From CAYLWZ01 sp964585805 (GTDB lineage Bacteria > Patescibacteriota > Minisyncoccia > Minisyncoccales > GWA2-38-27): a DNA stretch of 26,977 nucleotides. The DNA is taken from assembly GCA_964585805.1 (NCBI GenBank), contig CAZPFE010000004.1, positions 1-26,977 on the forward strand, given 5' to 3'. Below the pieces are notes generated by a model. That model did not search any database, was not told where the DNA came from, and was given only the letters and a program-made list of their open reading frames with translations. Positions 5,508 to 12,592 of the stretch are shown piece by piece. Position 1 is the first letter of the stretch, and each line of letters begins with the position of its first letter. Both the position numbers and the translations under genes were made by a program.

Positions 5508-7901
5508 ATGTTTTTTTTAAATTCTTTAAATCCTTTATACTTTGTAATTACAGTTTTAGTTATTGCCTTTTTATTTTTCTTATTGTTTTTCTTAAAAAGA
5601 AAGAAGTTTAGGGCAGGAATATTTGGCTCTTTAGATATTCGTCTTTTATCTTTGACTTTTCCTTACGAGTTTAAAGAAGAAAAAATAGAAATTAAAAACG
5701 AACTCAATAAAGTAGCCCAATTTTTTTCTTTACTTAATCAGAAGAACAAGCCGTTTATTTTTGAGATAGCTTTGGCTGAAAAAGAAAAGGAAATTAAATT
5801 TTATTTGGCGGTTGATAAAAAAGAGAAAGAATATGCTTTTAAATCTTTAGAAGGCCTTTGGCCTGAAATTCAGATTAAAGAAGAAAGAAGAGATTATAAT
5901 ATTTTTAATCCTCAAGGAATAGGAGAAGGAAGAGTAATTGTTTTAAAAAGAAATTTTGTTTTACCTTTAAAATTTGCTGATTCTTTTGAAGCCGATCCTT
6001 TAGAGCCAATTTTGTCTGCTTTTGCGAAATTATCCGAAGAAGGAGAGGGAATGGCTTATCAATTGATTGTTAAGAGAGCAGGAACAAATAAAAATTCAAG
6101 AATTAAAGAAGTTATTTCAGAATTAAGAAAGGGAAATTCTTTATCAGATTCTCTAAAAAGCGATAATTTTTTTCTTGCTTTTTTAAGAGATTTTTTTTCT
6201 ATTTTTATTTCTGGTGGACAGGAGAAAAATGAGAATAAAGAAAGTCAAAATATTGATGAGAAATTGATAGAGATTTTAAATAAAAAAGCAAGCAATCCTT
6301 TATTTGAAGTTAATTTAAGAATAGCGGTTTCTGCTTCAAACAAAGAAAGGGCCCTTTCTCTTTTAGATCAATTAAGTGGCGCTTTTTCTCAATTTGAACA
6401 GCCAGAGGGAAATTCATTTGTTATTAAAAAACCTTTTAACTTAACTAATTTTTTTCTTAATTTTTCTTGGCGAAAATTTAATAAAAAAGAGAAAATTATT
6501 CTTTCAAGTTTAGAATTAGCTGGGTTGTGGCACCCTCCTTTTTCTTTTATAAAAACGCCTGAACTTAAAAGAGAAAAGGTTAAAGAGCTTTCGCCGCCTG
6601 CAGATTTACCAGAAGAAGGTTTGATACTTGGTAAAAATATATTTAGAGGAAAGGAAACAATAGTTAGAATTAAAGATGACGATAGGCGAAGACATCTCTA
6701 TATTATTGGACAAACTGGAACAGGAAAATCTGCCTTTTTGTTTAACTTAGCTAAACAAGATATTTTAAACGGTAAAGGATTAGCTGTTTTGGATCCTCAC
6801 GGAGATTTAATTGAGGATTTGTTAAGTATAATTCCTCAAGAAAGATATGAAGATGTGATAGTGTTTGATCCAGGAGAGCTTTCAAGACCCTTAGGTTTAA
6901 ATATGCTTGAGTATAATCCAAGCCAACCAGAACAAAAAACTTTTATTATTAATGAATTGATTGAAATTTTTGATCAATTATATGATCTTCGGCAAACAGG
7001 AGGACCAGTGTTTGAACAGTATATGAGAAATGCTTTATTGCTTTTAATGGATGATCCAGAAGAAAAAGCTACTTTAATTGAAGTGCCAAGAGTTTTTGCT
7101 GATACCGAATTTAGACATAGATTGCTTGAAAAATGTAAAAACGCTTTAACTTATAATTTCTGGATTAAAGAAGCAGAAAAAGCAGGAGGAGAAGCAGCTT
7201 TAGAAAATATTACGCCTTATATTACCTCTAAATTTAATATTTTTATTAGTAATGATTATATAAGACCAATAATTGGACAAAAAGAAAGTTCTATTGATTT
7301 TAGGGAGATAATGGATACAGGAAAAATTCTTTTAATTAATTTATCTAAAGGGAAAATAGGAGAAATAAACGCCCGTTTATTGGGTATGATAATTGTTGGT
7401 AAGCTTTTTATGGCTTCTCTCTCAAGAACAGATACCCCTCAGGATCAAAGAAGAGATTTTTATCTTTATATGGACGAGTTTCAGAATTTTACCACTAAAA
7501 CAATTTCTCAGATTCTTTCTGAAGCAAGAAAATATAGGTTAAATTTAACTTTAGCTCATCAATTTATTGGTCAGTTAAAGGAAGATATTGCAAAAGCGGT
7601 TTTTGGCAATGTGGGGACAAAAGTTATTTTTCGAGTTGGAGCAGAAGATGCTGAGAGATTTGCCAAAGAATTTGATCCATTTTTAAAACTTATAGATTTT
7701 GTTCAATTGGATAATTTCAACGCTTATGTATCTTTAATGGTTAATGGCAAGGCAACTTTACCTTTCAATATTCAAACTTTTCCACCAGAAAAAGGTAATT
7801 TTAAAAAAGTTGATTTATTGAAGCAGTTAAGCAGTTTAAAGTATGGAAGAAATAGAGAGGATATTGAGAAAGAAACAGAGAAAAAATTAAGAGAGGTGTA
7901 A
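5508..7901 (+). CDS. Membrane-anchored TraG/VirD4-HerA-like ATPase
   Basis: Large P-loop ATPase of the type IV coupling-protein/HerA superfamily, which moves DNA or protein across membranes. An N-terminal membrane anchor spans about residues 8-30, followed by a basic KRKKF stop-transfer signal. Residues 40-380 are a domain I cannot assign. The motor domain has Walker A GQTGTGKS at 401-408, then AVLDPHGDLIEDLL, and Walker B FYLYMDEFQNF near 651-661. The ending LAHQFIGQLKEDIAKAVFGN, then GTKVIFRVG, fits the VirD4/TraG-type fold. No relaxase, VirB genes or other secretion parts are present here, so the substrate is unknown. Similar orphan proteins are common in Patescibacteria. It could act in DNA uptake or transfer, or at the septum. 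Confidence 0.8.
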   Translation: MFFLNSLNPLYFVITVLVIAFLFFLLFFLKRKKFRAGIFGSLDIRLLSLTFPYEFKEEKIEIKNELNKVAQFFSLLNQKNKPFIFEIALAEKEKEIKFYLAVDKKEKEYAFKSLEGLWPEIQIKEERRDYNIFNPQGIGEGRVIVLKRNFVLPLKFADSFEADPLEPILSAFAKLSEEGEGMAYQLIVKRAGTNKNSRIKEVISELRKGNSLSDSLKSDNFFLAFLRDFFSIFISGGQEKNENKESQNIDEKLIEILNKKASNPLFEVNLRIAVSASNKERALSLLDQLSGAFSQFEQPEGNSFVIKKPFNLTNFFLNFSWRKFNKKEKIILSSLELAGLWHPPFSFIKTPELKREKVKELSPPADLPEEGLILGKNIFRGKETIVRIKDDDRRRHLYIIGQTGTGKSAFLFNLAKQDILNGKGLAVLDPHGDLIEDLLSIIPQERYEDVIVFDPGELSRPLGLNMLEYNPSQPEQKTFIINELIEIFDQLYDLRQTGGPVFEQYMRNALLLLMDDPEEKATLIEVPRVFADTEFRHRLLEKCKNALTYNFWIKEAEKAGGEAALENITPYITSKFNIFISNDYIRPIIGQKESSIDFREIMDTGKILLINLSKGKIGEINARLLGMIIVGKLFMASLSRTDTPQDQRRDFYLYMDEFQNFTTKTISQILSEARKYRLNLTLAHQFIGQLKEDIAKAVFGNVGTKVIFRVGAEDAERFAKEFDPFLKLIDFVQLDNFNAYVSLMVNGKATLPFNIQTFPPEKGNFKKVDLLKQLSSLKYGRNREDIEKETEKKLREV

Positions 7902-7961
7902 ATTTGCTGTTTTTTAAAAATATATTAAAATAAAGTATTAACCAAGTTAATTTATAAGGTT

Positions 7962-9230
7962 ATGGCAAAAAAAGAAAACATTGTTGTTGCGTTAGATATT
8001 GGTTCAGATTCTATTAAAATGGCAGCAGCGAGTAGAAATTTTGATGATGGCTCAATAAATATATTAAGTTATAAAGAAAGAAAATCATCAGGAATAAGAA
8101 GAGGTGTAGTGGTTAATGTTTTGGAAGTGGCAGACATTATATCTTCTTTAAAAGAGGAAATTGAAAATGATATTGGGCAGGAATTGGATAGTGTTTATAC
8201 TAATATTAACGGAAGTCATTTATTTGCTGTTCATTCTCGGGGATTAGTTTCAGTTTCACGAGCAGATCAGAAAATTTCTGATGAAGATATTGAAAGAGTT
8301 TTAGAAGCCTCAAAATCTATTTCTCTTTCTCCAAATAAAGAAATTATTGATGTTTATCCTAAAAATTTTATAGTAGACGGAGAAGAAAAAGTAAAAAAAG
8401 CGGTTGGTTTGCAGGGAGTAAGATTAGAAGCAGAAACAATTGTTTTTTGTGGTTTTTCTCCTTATATAAATAATTCTAACAAGGCTGTTTTGAATGCTGG
8501 TTTTCGTTTTAATACTTTAATACCTAATCATATTGCAGATGCTAATTCAATTTTATCCCCTCAAGAAAAAGAATTAGGGGTTTGTTTATTAGATATTGGT
8601 GCTGGAACAACCAATATGGCAGTTTTTGAAGAAGGTAATTTAATTCATATGGCTGTTTTCCCTGTTGGTTCTTCTAATATCACTAATGATTTAGCAATTT
8701 GCTTGAAAACGAGTATTGATACAGCCGAGAAAGTTAAAATTGATTTTGGTTTTTGCGGCAATAATAAAGAGAAAAGAGGGAAGAGAAAACAAAAAGGAGA
8801 AGAAAGAAAGATAAAAATTTCTACTTTTTCTGAAGATGAGAACGGTGAAGAAAAGGAAGAAATTTTAGTTTTTCCAAAAAAAATACTTATTGATATTATT
8901 AAAGCTCGAGTTTCAGAGATTTTTGAATTGGTTTCTAAGGAATTAAAAAGTATTTCTCGTCATAAATTATTACCAGCCGGTGTGGTAATAACTGGTGGAG
9001 GGGCGAAAATGGCAGGGATAAAAGAGATAGCAAAAAAAGAACTTAAATTACCAGCAAGAATAGGAATTCCACAGATTTCTCAAGATTTTGAGAACGATTT
9101 AAGATTAGCTACTATTTGGGGTTTAATCTTAGAAGCAATAGAGATTGAAAATTTCCAAGAAAAAGAAAAAAAGTTTTCTTCAGGGGTTTTGAAAAAAGTA
9201 AAAAAGATATTTAATCTTTTTACGCCTTAA
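7962..9230 (+). CDS. ftsA: Cell division protein FtsA
   Basis: Actin-like ATPase that tethers FtsZ to the membrane and organises the divisome. Visible are the phosphate-1 motif VVALDIGSDSIKMA at the N-terminus, the SHMA-type 1C domain (DIISSLKEEIENDIGQELDSVYTNINGSH), the phosphate-2 motif LLDIGAGTTNMAVF and the adenosine motif VVITGGGAKMAGI. The C-terminal KKVKKIFNLF is a plausible amphipathic membrane-targeting helix. A basic low-complexity insertion of about 20 residues (NNKEKRGKRKQKGEERK) interrupts the region near residue 267. No ftsZ follows; a sugar transferase starts four bases later, so division and envelope-sugar genes are probably cotranscribed. A weak TTGCTG-16-TAAAAT promoter lies upstream. 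Confidence 0.95.
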   Translation: MAKKENIVVALDIGSDSIKMAAASRNFDDGSINILSYKERKSSGIRRGVVVNVLEVADIISSLKEEIENDIGQELDSVYTNINGSHLFAVHSRGLVSVSRADQKISDEDIERVLEASKSISLSPNKEIIDVYPKNFIVDGEEKVKKAVGLQGVRLEAETIVFCGFSPYINNSNKAVLNAGFRFNTLIPNHIADANSILSPQEKELGVCLLDIGAGTTNMAVFEEGNLIHMAVFPVGSSNITNDLAICLKTSIDTAEKVKIDFGFCGNNKEKRGKRKQKGEERKIKISTFSEDENGEEKEEILVFPKKILIDIIKARVSEIFELVSKELKSISRHKLLPAGVVITGGGAKMAGIKEIAKKELKLPARIGIPQISQDFENDLRLATIWGLILEAIEIENFQEKEKKFSSGVLKKVKKIFNLFTP

Positions 9231-9234
9231 TTAT

Positions 9235-9834
9235 ATGATTAAAAGATTGTTTGATTTTGTTTTTTCTTTGATTGGTTTGGTAGTTTTGTTTCCAGTTTTT
9301 ATTTTAATTGCTTTTTTAATAAAAATATTTTCTCCAGGTCCTGTTTTTTATAAAGCGAAACGAGTAGGAAAAAATGGGAAAATTTTTGAAATGTATAAAT
9401 TTCGGACAATGGTTACAAATGCTGATAAAATAGGAGGTCCTTCTACTGCTGGAGATGATCCTCGACTGACAAAAATAGGAAAGTTTTTGAGAAAGTTTCA
9501 ATTAGATGAATTGCCTCAATTAATTAATATTTTAAAAGGCGAGATGAGTTTTGTTGGACCTCGACCAGAAGTGCCGTTTTATGTTAATATGATGACAAAA
9601 GAAGAGAAGGATATTATTCTATCCGTAAAGCCAGGGTTAACAGATTTTGCTTCTTTATGGGATTTTCATGAAGAAGAAATTTTAAAAGGCAGTCCTGATC
9701 CAGAAAAAACTTATCAAGAAAAGATATGGCCAGAAAAGAAGCGTCTTCAAATTAAATATATAAGAGAACGGTCATTTTGGACAGATATAAAAATAATTTT
9801 GAAAACAATAATTAAAATTTTTTATGACAAATAA
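9235..9834 (+). CDS. Phosphoglycosyltransferase (bacterial sugar transferase, PglC/WcaJ family)
   Basis: Transfers a phosphosugar from a nucleotide sugar to undecaprenyl phosphate, starting a lipid-linked glycan. The N-terminal hydrophobic segment (about residues 5-30) forms the membrane-inserted helix. It is followed by the family blocks PGPVFYKAKRVGKNGKIF and MYKFRTM, DDPRLTKIGKFLRKFQLDELPQL, GEMSFVGPRPE and VKPGLTDFASLW. At 199 aa it is the minimal, PglC-like monotopic form without the extra N-terminal helices of WcaJ/WbaP. It starts four bases after ftsA and overlaps the next gene by 11 bases. The neighbouring PglF-like and DegT-like genes suggest a UDP-diNAc-type sugar as substrate (inference). 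Confidence 0.93.
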   Translation: MIKRLFDFVFSLIGLVVLFPVFILIAFLIKIFSPGPVFYKAKRVGKNGKIFEMYKFRTMVTNADKIGGPSTAGDDPRLTKIGKFLRKFQLDELPQLINILKGEMSFVGPRPEVPFYVNMMTKEEKDIILSVKPGLTDFASLWDFHEEEILKGSPDPEKTYQEKIWPEKKRLQIKYIRERSFWTDIKIILKTIIKIFYDK

Positions 9835-10606
9835 TTATGAGAAGATTGCTCTTAAGGCAAGAAAGAAAGTGCTTGAGATGATATATAAAGCCCAGTCATC
9901 GCATATTGGAAGTAATTTTAGTTGTATAGATTTATTGACAGTTATTTTTGAAAAAATTGATTTAGATAAAGAAAAGATTATTTTAAGCAAAGGTTGGGCA
10001 GCGGCAGCGCTTTATTATTTTCTCTGGTTAAAAGGAAGAATTAGTAAAGAAGATTTGGAAAGTTATTATCAGCCCGGGAGTAAATTTATTGGTTTAATAG
10101 AACCTGTAATTCCTGATATTCCAGCAGCTGGCGGGTCAATGGGTTTTGGTTTGCCATTTGGAATTGGGTTTGCTTTGGGGAAAAAAATTGAAAAGAAAGA
10201 AGGAAGAATTTTTGTGGTGATGTCAGATGGAGAAATGGATTGTGGAACAACTTGGGAATCAGCCCTTATTGCGGCTCATCATAAATTAGATAATTTATTA
10301 GTAATTATAGATACTAATGGACTTCAAGCAATGGGAGAAACTAAAAAGATTCTTAATACCGAACCTTTAAAAGATAAATGGCAATCTTTTGGTTGGGAAG
10401 TAAAAGAAATTGATGGTCATAATTTCACAGAAATAGAAAAAGCAATTGATGATTTTTCTTTCAGACAGGGAAAACCAAAAGTGATTATCGCCCGGACGAT
10501 TAAAGGAAAAGGAGTGAGTTTTATGGAAAATAATAATTTATACCATTATAAAGCGCCATCTGAAGAAGAATATCAAAAAGCATTGGATGAGTTAAATCAT
10601 CAATAA
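9824..10606 (+). CDS. Transketolase-like protein, N-terminal (TPP/PP domain) subunit
   Basis: This matches the diphosphate-binding half of split transketolases. It contains SSHIGSNFSCIDLL, the thiamine-diphosphate motif as SDGEMDCGTTWE (134-145) ending in the IIDTN Asn, and KGKGVSFMENN with YHYKAPSEEEY at the C-terminus. Two usual active-site His are missing: SKGH is SKGW (W58), and the GHPE loop reads GLIEP (90-94). The TTGPLGQG loop is AAGGSMGFG. Cofactor binding should be kept but substrate contacts are altered. It overlaps the sugar transferase by 11 bases and precedes the partner subunit by 27, inside a sugar-modification cluster. A pentose-phosphate role is less likely than sugar-donor chemistry (inference). 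Confidence 0.85.
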   Translation: MTNNYEKIALKARKKVLEMIYKAQSSHIGSNFSCIDLLTVIFEKIDLDKEKIILSKGWAAAALYYFLWLKGRISKEDLESYYQPGSKFIGLIEPVIPDIPAAGGSMGFGLPFGIGFALGKKIEKKEGRIFVVMSDGEMDCGTTWESALIAAHHKLDNLLVIIDTNGLQAMGETKKILNTEPLKDKWQSFGWEVKEIDGHNFTEIEKAIDDFSFRQGKPKVIIARTIKGKGVSFMENNNLYHYKAPSEEEYQKALDELNHQ

Positions 10607-10633
10607 AAATATAAAAATTAATTTATTTTAAAA

Positions 10634-11140
10634 ATGGCAGAAATAATTAAACAAAGAGATACGAGAAGAGAATTTATTGATACCCTTATTGAGTTAGCTG
10701 AAAAAGATGATAAAATTGTTTTAATTGTTCCAGATGTAGGATTTAATTATATTGAAGAATTTGAAAAAAAATTTCCGGAAAGATTTTTTAATCTTGGAGT
10801 AACTGAACAAAGTACAATGATAATTGCTGCTGGTTTAGCTGTGTCTGGTTTTAAGCCTTATGTGTATAGTATGATAAATTTTGTTGTTTTTCGTCCTTAT
10901 GAAATGGTTAGAAATGCTGTTTCTCTTCATAAAGCAAATGTAAAAATTTTAGGAGTAAAAGGAAGTGAGAAATATAAATTTTTAGGATTTAGTCATAATC
11001 TTATTAAAGAAGACGAAGAAGTGAAAGTTTTAGAACATTTACCAGAGTTTAAAACTTTTACTGCAAAAACACCAGAAGAAGTTAGAAAAATTATTTTAGA
11101 CACTTACGAAGTAGATTCACCTTGTTATATAAGGCTTTAG
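10634..11140 (+). CDS. Transketolase-like protein, pyrimidine-domain subunit lacking the C-terminal domain
   Basis: The partner of the preceding gene. It covers only the transketolase pyrimidine-binding domain: an N-terminal TRREFIDTLIELAEKDDKIVLIVPDVG, then FFNLGVTEQSTMIIAAGLAVSG with E58 as the cofactor-activating Glu, and GFSHNLIKEDEEVKVLEHLPEF in place of the usual GPTHQ block. It stops at PCYIRL, exactly where this domain ends. The normal subunit is about 300 aa, with a further C-terminal domain that is missing here. The 316 bases downstream show no recognisable remnant of that domain. The stop is clean, so this is probably a minimal functional protein, though recent decay cannot be excluded. 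Confidence 0.82.
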   Translation: MAEIIKQRDTRREFIDTLIELAEKDDKIVLIVPDVGFNYIEEFEKKFPERFFNLGVTEQSTMIIAAGLAVSGFKPYVYSMINFVVFRPYEMVRNAVSLHKANVKILGVKGSEKYKFLGFSHNLIKEDEEVKVLEHLPEFKTFTAKTPEEVRKIILDTYEVDSPCYIRL

Positions 11141-11313
11141 TTTGTTAAGTTTCTTATTAGTTATAAGGAAAACTATTTAAAGTTATTTAGAGAGATTGTA
11201 TCTTTTTACCATTATATTGATATCTCAAAGCATCTGATATTATAGGACGCTTTTTACTTTTTGAGCGGACAATAGAAATTTTATGCAAGAATATGTGTGC
11301 AGATCTATATCTG

Positions 11314-11340
11314 TGCAAGGTCCAGCCTTGCAGTATTTTA
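11314..11340 (+). terminator. Possible terminator after the transketolase pair
   Basis: TGCAAGG (11314-11320) pairs with CCTTGCA (11326-11332) around TCCAG, followed by the U-rich GTATTTTAATTTT. It lies 174 bases after the last stop, so it may close that transcript or be an unrelated structured element. A smaller CAGAT/ATCTG stem sits just before it. Confidence 0.4.
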
Positions 11341-11352
11341 ATTTTAAAGATG

Positions 11353-11381
11353 TTGTTTTTTAAGAAAATCTAAGATATACT
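11353..11381 (+). promoter_or_regulatory. Sigma-70-type promoter for the aminotransferase operon
   Basis: TTGTTT (11353-11358) and TATACT (11376-11381) are spaced by 17 bases, about 75 bases before the aminotransferase ATG. This suggests that the second half of the sugar cluster, and possibly pgk onward, has its own transcript. Confidence 0.5.
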
Positions 11382-11456
11382 AAACCTAATGAAATCGATA
11401 ATGTATGTTAATTTAATGAGAAAGGATTTAAAAATTAAAATTGCTTTTAAAGGTGT

Positions 11457-12581
11457 ATGAAATATAAGGTCCCTTTTGTTAATTATCCTTTACAATACCA
11501 GAAGATAAAAATAGAAATTGATAGAGCAATTCAAGATGTGCTTGAGAATGGAGATTTGATTATGCGACAAGATGTGGAGAAGTTTGAAGAAAAATTGTCA
11601 AAATTTGTTGGTACTAAATATGCTGTTTCTTTAAATAGTGGAACAGATGCTTTATTTTTTTCTTTAAAGGCGGCCGGAGTTAAAGAAGGAGATGAAGTGA
11701 TTACTGTTTCTCATACTTTTATTGCTTCAATTTCCGTAATAGTTCAAGCAGGTGCAAAGCCGGTTTTGGTTGATGTTGGAGATGATTTTTTAATAGAGAC
11801 TGAGAAAATAAAAGAAGTAATAACCAAAAAAACAAAAGCAATAATTCCGGTTCATCTTAATGGAAGAGTGTGCGATATGAGAGAGATAATGAAAATAGCC
11901 GAGAAATATAATTTAGTAGTTATTGAAGATGCAGCTCAATCTTTAGGGGCTAAATTTAAAGAAAAGAAGGCGGGGTCATTTGGTTTAACAGGTTGTTTTA
12001 GTTTCTATCCAGCAAAAATTCTCGGTTGCTTTGGAGATGGAGGAGCAATTGTTACTAATGATGAAGAAATAGTAGAAAAAATTCGTCTTTTTCGCGATCA
12101 CGGCCAAAAAACAAAAAAAGAGATTGTTTGTTATGGTTGGAATTCTCGTTTAGATAACCTTCAAGCTGCAGTATTGAATGTTAAGCTTAAATATCTGCCG
12201 GGATGGATAAAAAGGAGAAGGGAAATAGCGAAGATTTATGATAACGGTTTAGGCGACATTCAAGAAATTAAGCTTCCTCCAGCACCGGATTCGGATAAGG
12301 ATCATTTTGATGTTTTTCAAAATTATGTTTTGCGGGTAAAAAGAAGAGATGATTTATTTGAATTTTTAAGAGAAAAAGGAATAGAAACATTAATTAAAGA
12401 TCCAATTCCAAATCATTGGCAAAAAGGTTTAAATTTAGAGTTCTTTAAACTTCCTTATACAGAGCAATTAGCAAAAGAAGTTATTTCTTTGCCAATGTAT
12501 CCGGAGTTGACTAATGAGCAAGTTGATTATGTGATTCAATGCGTGAGGGAATTTTTCGGTTATTCAAGAAATAAAAATTAA
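11457..12581 (+). CDS. DegT/DnrJ/EryC1/StrS-family sugar aminotransferase
   Basis: PLP-dependent enzyme that aminates a 4-keto (or 3-keto) nucleotide sugar, using Glu or Gln as amino donor. The family pattern is clear: SLNSGTDALFFSLKAAGVKEGDEV, VIEDAAQSLGAKFKEKKAGSFG, and FSFYPAKILGCFGDGGAIVT, where K187 forms the internal aldimine. RDHGQ and GWNSRLDNLQAAVL follow, then the C-terminal SLPMYPELT. The length of 374 aa is normal. The ATG is preceded by an AAAGGTG at very short spacing. The next gene is a PglF/WbpM-type 4,6-dehydratase, so the likely substrate is a UDP-4-keto-6-deoxy-HexNAc as in PglE-type reactions (inference). Confidence 0.93.
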   Translation: MKYKVPFVNYPLQYQKIKIEIDRAIQDVLENGDLIMRQDVEKFEEKLSKFVGTKYAVSLNSGTDALFFSLKAAGVKEGDEVITVSHTFIASISVIVQAGAKPVLVDVGDDFLIETEKIKEVITKKTKAIIPVHLNGRVCDMREIMKIAEKYNLVVIEDAAQSLGAKFKEKKAGSFGLTGCFSFYPAKILGCFGDGGAIVTNDEEIVEKIRLFRDHGQKTKKEIVCYGWNSRLDNLQAAVLNVKLKYLPGWIKRRREIAKIYDNGLGDIQEIKLPPAPDSDKDHFDVFQNYVLRVKRRDDLFEFLREKGIETLIKDPIPNHWQKGLNLEFFKLPYTEQLAKEVISLPMYPELTNEQVDYVIQCVREFFGYSRNKN

Positions 12582-12592
12582 AAAATATTTCT

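Larger units (their letters stand above)
11141..11456. other. Intergenic region between the transketolase pair and the aminotransferase
   Basis: There is no credible gene in these 316 bases. They hold a GC-rich hairpin (11314-11332) and a promoter-like sequence (11353-11381). A short frame of 26 codons (11283-11363), with the sequence VQGPALQYFNFKDVVF, reads like a protein fragment but overlaps the hairpin and matches nothing I can name. The patch near 11270-11335 is less AT-rich than its surroundings, which may mark an old insertion or a decayed gene. Confidence 0.5.
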
